Origin: Dirofilaria immitis
Lineage: Eukaryota > Nematoda > Chromadorea > Rhabditida > Onchocercidae
Direction of reading: 5' to 3'
Assembly: GCA_024305405.1 (NCBI GenBank)
Contig: JAKNDB010000110.1
Location: 1,178,001 to 1,242,000, forward strand
Length of the DNA: 64,000 bases
The notes under the pieces are model-generated. The model saw nothing but the letters and a program-made list of their open reading frames with translations. It was not told where the DNA came from and made no database searches. Shown piece by piece: positions 37,295 to 61,600 of this stretch. Each line of letters starts with the position of its first letter. The stretch's first letter is position 1. The position numbers and the translations under genes are program-made.

Positions 37295-37402
37295 CATAAG
37301 ATTTTATTTTTCTGGAAAGAAAAATGAATTCAGTTTTATTTATCCTAATGTAGATTAATACTCATAAAAATCTCTCATCATAAGATTTTATTTTTCTGGA
37401 AA
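37295..37402. repeat. Pair of 24-base direct repeats
   Basis: CATAAGATTTTATTTTTCTG plus GAAA occurs at 37295-37318 and again, identically, at 37379-37402, 84 bases apart. Confidence 0.9.
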
Positions 37403-37455
37403 TAAAAAAATCTTGCATACTGTATGATTACTACAACTATTTACATTTTTGACTA

Positions 37456-37491
37456 CTATAGTGCATTGCGTAGAGCTATAGTGCATTGCGT
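37456..37491. repeat. 16-base near-tandem duplication
   Basis: CTATAGTGCATTGCGT at 37456-37471 is repeated at 37476-37491 after a 4-base spacer. Confidence 0.9.
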
Positions 37492-37725
37492 CATTTTTTT
37501 AAGGAATAAGTGCTCCGTTATTATTTGATTGTATAGGTACATTCCGGTTAACGATAAATTCTGCTGTTATAACACGAATAAGTTATTCACTTGACGTGTT
37601 GACTTTCACTGAATTTGTTTCGTGATTCCGGGTATAAGTTTTTATGAATTTACATATTTTTGCGAAAATTAATATTAACAATTCATTTAATTTTTTCAGG
37701 AAAAATATGCTCATAATCATTTTAG

Positions 37726-37982
37726 GATTTCAAAGTAGGAACGATAGTTCGGATGTGTTAAATTTTGTCACGGATGCAGTGAAATTGTGGAAACCGAAAT
37801 CGTCCGATTCATATTTATTATCAAATAAGTCAATCAAATTGTCGCAGCAACAGTATCGGCATAATAAGCCGAATAGGAATCTTGAAAATCATTGTATTAC
37901 ATGCGTTACCACGTTGGCACCACGTGTACTACAAACTACTTTATTTACACTACTTCAGCTAATTATTGGATCACCAGTTCTA
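37726..37982 (+). CDS. Candidate exon of the EGF-ligand gene
   Basis: Acceptor AATCATTTTAG; a strong donor, GTGAGT, follows 37982. The frame is open for 85 codons with mixed polar composition: RNDSSDVLNFVTDAVKLW, then a Ser/Lys/Gln-rich stretch and HCITC. The incoming phase (1) matches the exon ending at 32864. The outgoing phase is 0, whereas the first EGF exon needs phase 1, so either one base is missing here or another exon intervenes. It could form part of the extracellular spacer before the EGF domain. No homology recognised. Confidence 0.45.
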
Positions 37983-40220
37983 GTGAGTATGTATTTTTCT
38001 ATTTTTAAATTGTATATGATAGAAAAAGCAAATTAATACATTATTTGAACAGTAAACCTCTTATTGAATTAAAATTCAACCTACTCGATTATTCTACATT
38101 ATATTTTAATACAAATCCAACGTTTGATTTGATTCTCTAACTTCTTGATTTGAGATTTTACGACAAAATTATTACCAAATCTTTTGGGAATAAATCTCTA
38201 AATTGAATTAAAGCACTAAATGTAATAAATTTTGAAAAAGAAAATAATTAAGCTTTAGTGATGATTTAATTACTTAAAATATAATCTATTATATAATTTT
38301 ACATCCTCAATTTGTTGAGTTTAAGATGACCAATATATCATAAAGAAAGAATGAAATATGATTTTATATGATCACATTGAAAACTATTAATTTTAGAATT
38401 TTTGATTATTAGTAAAACTTTCCGGTGAAAACAATTAATAAAAGGGTGGGAAAGGCATATATACACATCTTTATACTATGCAATATTACAGCAAAGGTCA
38501 TATATATTAAATATATTCGACAAATATCTGATACACTATGCATACAAATCAATCCATTTTGATTAATTCTGAAGAACATTTGTTATTCACAGTGAAATTA
38601 TTTAAAATAAATTAGCATATCCGTTATTAAACAAAATTTTGTTTGGGCGAACTTTGAACAAAAATTTCCCGTCATTCGGTAACATTTTCTCTTCACTTTT
38701 TGCTTCTTGTAATTCCTTCACCGCTTTAATTGAAATTACAATTTCATTTTTTTGTGACGGCAAATTTGATTTAAACAGCGTCATTTCGATATTAACAAAA
38801 TCAAAACTTCACTTAACTTAATGAAATATCGGAGAAACGATAAAATATTGCTAAGCAATATATCAAAATATTATCAAAAATATGTTTAAAAATTTCAAGC
38901 AAATCGAGATCAAATCGATCAAGACGGATTAATCAGATTAAAACATATTGTTAAAATATTAAACAAATGAAATTACATTAAACTATTTTAATTATGAACA
39001 ATCGAAGCCTTATTTGCTGAATAAGATACGCATGGTCATACCTTCCTGACCTATAATTTCATTTCATTGATGTGTTATCAAAATAATTCGGCAAACGTAT
39101 TAACAAAGGTTATGGCAGATTTTATAATCTAATTTAAGCATACTATTTTAAAGTGGAAATTTGCATTTTATAATAAAGATACATCGATATATGGGATTGT
39201 TTATTCATTTATGAAATATTTTTAAGTTATGATACTATTGATATGAATGAAGCAGAAATATTTCAGAATAATCTTGAAAAACTGAATTTAATATATAAAT
39301 CCGAAAAATGTTTTCCAATTTAATATATAAATCCGAAAAATGTTTTCCATATTGAATTAAATTTCTGGAATAAACAGTTCAGACAAATTCAATTTCATCG
39401 CAGCCAAATTCTGAAGATTAGTGAATTTCAAATACAAAAAAATTGGTAAAAATATTAAATCATAGGAAGAATTGATCCGCAAATGGTCCATTCAACTTTT
39501 ACCGATGGAATATTTTATTGTAATATATCGTTATTTTTATGATACGCTTTATTATAATATATTTTGCTGCAATATTTGCAAGAAAAAATGTAGCTACTTA
39601 TTGCAACATACATTAATAACTTCATGAATTTCCATCACAATTTAAATTTCCTTCGTTTTTGCAAACGATCTTTTTTGTACTATTGATTTTTATAAAAATT
39701 TTCACCTTGCAAAATAAATTTTCAATTTGCAGTTATCTTCAGATTATAGTTTACTAATTTTTTTATTTGAGATAAAATAATAATTATATTAGCTTTTGTT
39801 TTTGAAAATGATTATAATTTTATGAAATAAAAATGGACTAAATTTGAAATAATGATTTTAGTGCTGCAAAAGCAAAGGTAACGAAATGTTAAATGCAATG
39901 CAGATGTTTTGAAAAATAACGTCAATCTTATAATTATGCGCAAATGCATATATTTTCTATTATACTCTTGTGCTTTTAACAGGTGTTTCGTATTTTTTAG
40001 CAAAAAAAGAAAAATTGGGAAACATTTTTTTTTTCAAATAATAGGAAAAGAAAAATGTTGTGTAACTTAAAAATTTTATGGACCATTTATCATTTATCAC
40101 CATCTTGAATTTCACATAAATTAAATTCGATGAAGAAAGAGGGAGAGAAAAGATAAAGCAAAACTTTCAAAATAGCATTTTTCAGTAAGCTACAAAAAAT
40201 TTTTAAAACTGTTTTCGTAG
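37983..40220. other. AT-rich intron
   Basis: Contains a perfect 32-base tandem duplication at 39285-39348 and otherwise only AT-rich sequence. Overlapping short open frames on both strands at 38602-38821 have no splice context, and I do not call them. Confidence 0.5.
39285..39348. repeat. Perfect 32-base tandem duplication
   Basis: Two adjacent identical copies beginning AATTTAATATATAAATCC and ending GAAAAATGTTTTCC, at 39285-39316 and 39317-39348. Confidence 0.95.
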
Positions 40221-41903
40221 ATGGCTGCTCAACTCGTTCACGTTACGACCAGAAGAGGTTATCATCATCATATCGATTTGCTGAACTTAATGATTGTCCG
40301 GAAGCTTATTGGGGTTATTGCCGTAATGGTGGCGTTTGTAAGATGACAACAGACATTTCAGGACGAATTGTACCAATTTGCTCGTGAGTGCTTTGAAGTT
40401 TTAATTTTTTGACTGGAAATTAATAATAATTAGGTAAGGAAGGGTTTCAAAAGTACTATTAACAATAGAAAAGTTTCCGGGATTTACTAAAAGAAATGTG
40501 ATTGAATTCAGTAAGAATTTTAGTTTCATAATTTTCTAATCAAATTCTTTTTTTCGCTCATATAATCAGACCTATTTCTTTTTTTTGTTTTCTCTAGCTG
40601 TCCAATAGGATTTCACGGTCGGCAATGTGAACTAATCAATGATCCTAATATTTACTTTTCGCGGCAACAAGGTCAAATGGAAATGGCGGCTATGTCTGGT
40701 GCTATGGTTGCAATTATATTTGTAATTTTATTTCTGTCATTTGTGTTATACTTTTATAGGAGGTAAAATTTCATTTTTAACGTTATAAGTTAATATAGTT
40801 CACAATCTAAAATTTTTAAATTAATGCAAAATTTAGAGTTCCAATGATTAATTCTTTAATGATTTATTCTAAATCGTGAAAATTATTGATAAGATTTGGT
40901 TTACATAATATTTAGAAGAATCTTTTTGTCAAAGATATATTATATTCTGATTAGATGATTTAATCAACAAAATATTGTCAGTTAAAGATATTAAATTAAT
41001 ACATACAGTTAAATTTGATAGTACTGAAGGCGATGAATTTTTATTTTAAAGCTCTTAAAAATTATTTTTTCTAAAAATTGGTATAAAAGAACGAATTTGT
41101 TTTATTCAGATATATGAAATATGCAATACAAGAAAATGATTCTTTATCAGCATTTGATACTTTGGAACTTTCGCCTCCAATAAACAAGCAAAAACAAGAT
41201 TCGCATGCCACTATTAATGATCTTGAGGTCAGTTTAATTTTAAAATTTATATTTGATTAATCGTATTCTCTTCTTCTACCTTCCATCATCATTTCCTTCT
41301 CAACAAACGTAAGCTGGCATAGAGAGTCATCAATTCACATTTAATTATATCCGAAGACTGATAACTTTCGGCGTGGCGATATGATTACAAATGAAAATGT
41401 TGCATATACTAATCTTGTAACGGAAACTCTTGATACTAATTTTGCAAATCATCAACTACATCTATCAATCGTTGAATAAGTACTGGTAAATTCGAGTCAT
41501 ATAATTTTAACTATTCAAATTTTTGAAATCATACTGATATTGCATAGGAATGGCTATATTTAATGATCATAATGAATCTTTTAAAGAAAATATCTGTATT
41601 ATTCTATAAATCATGTAATTTATTTATTTACTTTTTTTATTGAGTGGGAAAGATAAAAAAATTCACAAACGATTGCATTTGGAACATTTGTAGAAAAACG
41701 AAATAGTGGAATCAAAAGCAGAACCATCAATACGTATAAAATTGGCTGAAAAATTAGACGAACCGTCGAATACTTTTGAATTGTTCACATTAACGGAATA
41801 TCCAAATGTGGGATTTGCTCAACATCGAAATTTATTTAGTATGGCAACAAAAAATCGGAATATGCCAAGAAGAGCAAGAAACATTGTTTTACCACAAATA
41901 TGA
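40221..41903 (+). CDS. lin-3: LIN-3/EGF-like transmembrane growth factor, EGF-to-tail exons
   Basis: Exons: 40221-40383, 40598-40762 and 41110-41227, then one of two last exons (41357-41479 or 41694-41903). A single EGF domain is complete: C-x7-C-x5-C-x13-C-x1-C-x8-C, from DCPEAYWGYCRNGGVC to CPIGFHGRQC. A short juxtamembrane stalk follows, then a transmembrane helix (about 20 residues, MVAIIFVILFLSFVLYF), a basic stop-transfer (YRR) and a cytoplasmic tail. The intron at 40384 falls between cysteines 4 and 5, the hallmark of EGF-receptor ligand genes (EGF, TGF-alpha, LIN-3). Released ligand would activate the LET-23/EGFR receptor; this is inferred from family. The 5' part with signal peptide is not securely joined; see 29921, 32686 and 37726. 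Confidence 0.72.
41357..41479 (+). other. Last exon, version A, of the EGF-like ligand
   Basis: Acceptor TATATCCGAAG, phase 0 after the exon ending at 41227. It encodes 40 residues (TDNFRRGDMITNENVAYTN...) and stop TAA at 41477-41479. The acceptor is less pyrimidine-rich than usual. Confidence 0.55.
41694..41903 (+). other. Last exon, version B, of the EGF-like ligand
   Basis: Acceptor GAACATTTGTAG, also phase 0 relative to 41227. It encodes 69 residues (KNEIVESKAEPSIRIKLAEK..., ending in a basic RNMPRRARN stretch) and TGA at 41901-41903. It cannot follow version A in frame because that exon ends with a stop, so the two would be mutually exclusive ends. Confidence 0.6.
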
Positions 41904-44781
41904 AAAAGAAAAATGAAATTATCAATCACATGAAATGCTAATTCTTTAATATTAAGTATTATAATGTCTTAAAATGATGAAGTTGAGAAAAATTGTTTTA
42001 TTCCAAAATTTAATGTTCAAAAATGAATGAAAAACCAGGATGATGAACCAAATTGAATGAGAAATTCATCAGGAATGTATATTATTTTAATTCAATTAAT
42101 TTCAAAATTTTCATGAAATGCACAGCGATTAGCTAATATGCCTATAATTGGTAATTGATGTATTAATGATGTGATTTTGATATTCATTTAGTTGCAAAAT
42201 TAATCGTTGTCGTTGCACCTTTAGCTTTCGTTAGTACATGATAGACGGGTATCTGAATGGATAACTTTTTCAGCATATTCGGTGATACATAAATAAGTTT
42301 CTTGAAAATGATCATTATTCAATTATAATATAACAGCTGCAATGCTTAGCTAAGTGACGCTTATCAGCTTGCTACTTTCGCTTTATCTAATTATTCTGAT
42401 ATTTCTGAATGGTAATAGGTTGCTTTTACAATTGATGAAATCTTCCATAATTTGATTAGATAAATTAGCTAAGCATATGCTTACTTATCATATCACAATA
42501 TTTGCTTTCTACAATTATTAATATCAATATTATCGCATAGATCATGCAAATTACAATACTATTGAGGTGCTAATCGTTTCATATTTAAAATTACTAATAA
42601 ATTAATCTTCCGAATTTCGAAATTAGCAAACATACGTATCAAATATGCAAACGATTGTGAAATATTATGTGTATGTGATTAAATATTTCGGAATCAATGA
42701 TTAAACCGATTTTGTGATTAGGATTTTGCCTGTATATATCATGAATAAATTTTGGACCGAAAAATTCAATACTATCGTCAGAAAAAAGAAATCAGCAGAT
42801 GTAATTTATGTATAGCAGCAGGAAAGAAACTGAATAAAATTGCTTTCTGAAAATTCTTGGATGACAAAAATTTTTTATCTATAGACATTTCGATATGATC
42901 GTGAGTTCAGTATTCAGAGAAATTCTTGAGTAAAGGAAGAGTTTTCATTATTTGAATTAAAAGTAGACAAAACAATGGTATGATTATTTTTAACACAATA
43001 CATACTTTTTTTTTGTGAATAAGATATGAAATTTTCAGCTTTGATCATTTTTTCTTATATTGTTTGCATACGAATAGCAATTATCAGATATAAATTTTAC
43101 GCATGTGACATGTTCAACTCATTATTTAAAATGATCGGCAATCATTTCCCTCATGAAGAAAAAAAAAGGATCGCATAACCTTAATATATGAAAGTATGCT
43201 CAATCACTTCAAATTTGATGGTGAAAAAATGATTCGATGATGAATTAGGAATTATTTGATACCATGATGCTTATAAATATTTTACTATAGTATTATGAAA
43301 TCGAAAGATTAGATGAGATAAACAACGAGCACAATGTTAGATGAAATTTTCTTTTTTTTTTTAGCTTCATATTTAATCAATTAAAATAACCAGAAACTGT
43401 ACCAGTTAAATTTGCTTCAAATAAATTCGTTTTTGTCGCTAATGATTCCATAAATCATAATTTTATAATAACAATTAAGCTGTTTGCTAATTATTTCTCT
43501 TTGTTTTCAAATATCGATAAAAATAAGTAAAAAACTACAATATTAATGAATAAAATATGGACGGATTCCAAATATCGAATTCATCATCGGATCTGATAAC
43601 AGTATCATTCAGCTAAAATTGAATTGCAGAAGCACGCATAATGTCTAACATTCTACTTAATCTGTTAATTCTTGCAGATTCTGATCATCTGGCTTTTATT
43701 GGCATAAAATATAATATCTTCAAAGTTTCTACAAAATACTGGGAAATACTCTTAGATATTATTGAACATCATATGACCTTTGCCAATTAATTGCCCATAA
43801 CTCTGCATTCTGCCACTATAAGATTGTAACCAACTTAGATATACACATTGGGTTTCTGTAGAATCAACCAGTCGCGATTTTCTGATTTGCATTGCAACCC
43901 ATTCAAACAATGCAAAATTCATCGTTTTCGCATACCGTTTTGATATGTTGTAGACCGAATGACTATATAAAGGATTCATGAACTTGAACCTTCAGTCCAT
44001 TACGTTAGACTTCACTATTTGGGTCAGTTTTTTATTGGAAGAAGTTAGAAATTTTTATTCCTAGCGGTCAGGAGTCAATAGAATAAAGTGGAATTCAATT
44101 TAGGCATCAACGAATTAAAGTGATAAGGCTTGTGATAATGAGTGGTTCGATAGATAAGAAACATAATTCAGAGTATAGGTAGTGTCATAGTTGAAGAGAA
44201 AAAACCGGTATAGTTCCCGGGATTATTGTTTTAGTATACTTATTACAACATCAAAAATAGTCAAGATATCGGCTGATGATTATGTGTCTTGTCATATCAA
44301 GTACCGGAAATACAGTGAGTTAATGTTCTCATGATTTTTTCGTTTTTATTTACATTCATTGTCCGCATCCAAAAAATAGTAATGGAAATCTGTCATTCTT
44401 TCTGTCATATCGTAATTTTGCTTAGTTAGAAGTTTACTGATTCCGTATCCTACATTCTTTTATCGAGTACATGTACTAGATATCTCTTTGATATTTTCAG
44501 GGTTGCGCCATTTTCGAAACATGTTTATCGTGCCCATTACTCAAGAATAAACATTTCATTATTCATCAGCATTTTTTCTAAAAAGCTTCATGTTCAGCGA
44601 ATCACATTCTACAGAAATAATATAAGGATTTTATCGAAAGTGCTAAGAAAAATTTAGCAGCCTTTGTCAGTCCCACGAACCTATGTTTCAGATTAGACTG
44701 TAAGTTTGTTTATTTTTAGTGATTTTATAACTGGATTAATTATTTTGTTCTCGTGATTAATAATAATATCAATTGACAGCA
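41904..44781. other. Intergenic DNA and nischarin promoter region
   Basis: AT-rich with no supported gene. A minus-strand open frame at 43752-43979 (75 codons) has fairly balanced composition but no recognisable homology or splice context. The interval should hold the 3' untranslated region of the EGF-like gene and the promoter of the nischarin-like gene. Confidence 0.5.
44769..44781 (+). promoter_or_regulatory. Splice acceptor two bases before the nischarin start codon
   Basis: TCAATTGACAG/CA-ATG: an AG acceptor ends at 44779 and the ATG starts at 44782. In nematodes an acceptor this close to the start is typical of spliced-leader trans-splicing; an ordinary 5'-UTR intron is the alternative. 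Confidence 0.5.
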
Positions 44782-58682
<13,901 letters not shown>

Positions 58683-61600
58683 GTTAAATTTGAAGATATT
58701 TTTCTTTACTTGCTATTTTTTATTAACCTCTCAGAACATTCCTATAATAAAAATTAAGATATGCTTCTCCTTATTAATTTCCGGAGCATTCCTAATAAGA
58801 GATAGTTTGAATTATCAATCAAAGCAAAAGTAATCAAAAAGGAATTTACGGTCATTTACGTGGTATTGGATCTTTCAGCAAACTAATTTATGACAAGAAA
58901 GGAAATGTTGTTGCAGATCTTTGGAAGATAAAAATCCTCCAGTACGATCGCTGTGAAGGATCATTAAACGCAAGCCAAGTTCTTAATATCGCCTTATTTT
59001 TTTCGTACAGAAAAATTGTACAAGATTAGAAAGGTTCATTCTTTGTATGTTGCATGTCACAGAATTTATTTGATTTTCACTATTTTAGTCATTTTGTCTT
59101 GTCTTTCATGTATTATGCAGGCGACTGATTCCTGTTGCCTTGTATTTGCTTAAAAGTTCCTTTCAACTTTTTTATTTTCTCATATCGTTATTGTTTTTAG
59201 TTAAATATCAAAAAGATGAGCGGTAAATAGATGCATCACTTTGTGACCTTTCATAATACATCAGTCTGACGAAGTTCTATTGTGATACTCTGCTTTCTTC
59301 GATTAATTCTTATTTATAATTATGAGGCCTATTATACTTTTCTATCTCCTATTTTTACTTTCATGAAAGTGACGTTCCACTAATAATCTCTAATGGAGAG
59401 GTAAATTAAAATAAATGATTATACATATACAATTTTCCTGGAATCAATCTTTGACTATATATACACTTTGTAATTATGCTTCAGTTCTTCGATTCGGATA
59501 TGATAAGGAATATCTTGATGATTTTTGTATTTTGATGTTGGTATAGGTAAAATAAGAAACGATGTATCTGCTACTTACGAATTACTGAGTAAATTTGACT
59601 CATGGAAGCTTTTTTCTTTATTTAATTTCTGATTTTCGCTTCTATGTTATTGTATTTTGCTATATCATGTTTTGGTTATGATTCGGTAAAATGTATATAT
59701 AGTTAGATTTTACATAATGTAGCAGAATAATATCATGATCAAGCATATAATTAATTTATCCGAAGAGATGTAAATGATGTCACTAAAACATTCCTATGTA
59801 CGAATTTGTCATTTCGAATAAAAAAAGTAACATTATTAGTTCGAATTTTCGAGAAAAAAAGGAGTAAATTAAATCAGAATTTTCTGTTCCATTTGAAGTA
59901 TTAGCCGTAATTAATAAACAAAACTTGCTGCTCTTCTGTGGTTTTTAATTGTTTTAAAATAAACAAACATGTTGTCTTATCCAGTTTTGTATGGTAGTGG
60001 TCATAATCAGTCGGAGTTACATACAAACTTAACTAAGCTTGATGAGACGAAGGAAGCTGAAGGAGGGTATCAATCTAATTATTACTAAAAACAACGGAAC
60101 TTATACTAGCCTCTTACTAGTTACTGGTTTGGTCTTTAATTTTAGAATTTTAATTCCTAAACCTTTACTTGAGTTCAAGATTTGTCGAGATATTCTCTTA
60201 TTATCCGTACATTTCCCACAACAGTTGCTGGTTGCAATCGCTCTATTTCGGTTGCTTCGATTTCATTATGTTCAATAATATATAAAATGAAACAAAGAAC
60301 TGATTGGATTTTTCCATGCTCAGTAGATGCAAACATGAATATTACAATATACTGAAATGTCCGATACGGTATTGCAATACCAACATACGATATTGTAAAG
60401 AGTTAAGATTTGTTGCTTCGAAATCATGCCAACAGTTCTTCACGGAATAGATGCATAGATGGCGTACGGGTAATGGCTAGACTCCGAAAGTGATATTGCT
60501 AGATTACAGATCGTTCGGGAGAAATTTATTTGATCCGAAGAATTGAATTTGCACGTTGCTTCACAACCGTTTTCCTGATAAGTTTCTTGCCGCTGAAATC
60601 GTTTGAGGTTAATCTTCTTAATTCGCTGAAGGCTTTCGATATATATATATTACACATTTTGCTTTATTTATCTTCACACAGAGAATTATAGTATATTTTA
60701 GAAACTCATACATAATTAAATGTCAGAGGTGGCCGGTGGATTAAGTCTTTCTAATTCAAGACTTTCGACGAATGGAATTAATGCATTAAAACTATGTTAG
60801 TACATTAGAATTTGGAAATGCTTCAATGAAACTAAATTCTTCGAGTGTACTTAAAAAGGTTAAAATAGCTCATAGAATTATACACATAGGATATGTCAAA
60901 ATCTTATAATGTATCAACATATCAAGTAAACTTGCAGAAAAAGGCAAACATCGAATAACAAAGACCAAGAATTAAAAAAGGAGAAGCATGTTTGATCCTT
61001 TCTGCTCGATATCTGATGATTCTAGTGATTTATCTATAATTTTCATTTTATTTTGAGAATGAAATAACTCGATTAAGATTGGAATTGTAGTAATAGTTCA
61101 GAATGCATGGTTTGTTTGATTTTGTATTTGAGAATGGATTTGCTCCCGTGAGAAAACACCCTTCGTCAACTATAAGGCGGTCTTCGTTAGTCAGCACCGT
61201 AACTGAGTAAATAAAGCTTTATCTCTTCGTTGACATGTCACATTGCGCCAACTTGTTACTACAGTTTGTTTCATATATTGAAGCATTAAAACTGAAGCAT
61301 TATTGATGCATATTAATTTTAAAAATCTTCGTCACTTTTAAATTTGGAAATTTGTTTTGAAAATTATCTCATCAAATAAAAATGGTTTATTAGGATAAAA
61401 AATTTCTAGTTTAAAAACGAAGTAGCAAAGAATTAATTTGATATCCAGTTTGGTCTCAATCAATTTCCAAGGATTGGAGAATTTTCCCTGTTATTTCATT
61501 CAGTTACGGTTTGCAAGTTTTTCTGAATGGAAAGACATGATACGAAACTACATAAAGTCTATGTTAAATCGAACATATTCAGCATAAATGAGTTGAAATT

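Larger units (their letters stand above)
32865..37725. other. Long AT-rich intron or intergenic stretch
   Basis: No exon supported. It holds a pair of 24-base direct repeats (37295-37318 and 37379-37402) and a 16-base near-tandem duplication (37456-37491). Open frames on both strands are short and hydrophobic or low-complexity. Confidence 0.5.

Noticed and set aside
38602..38821. Overlapping 60-codon open frames on both strands
   Set aside because: Neither has splice context, homology or coding-like composition; mutual overlap suggests chance.
60039..60278. 79-codon frame on the plus strand
   Set aside because: Leu/Ile/Arg-rich, with no splice context and no family; it is compatible with chance in AT-rich DNA.
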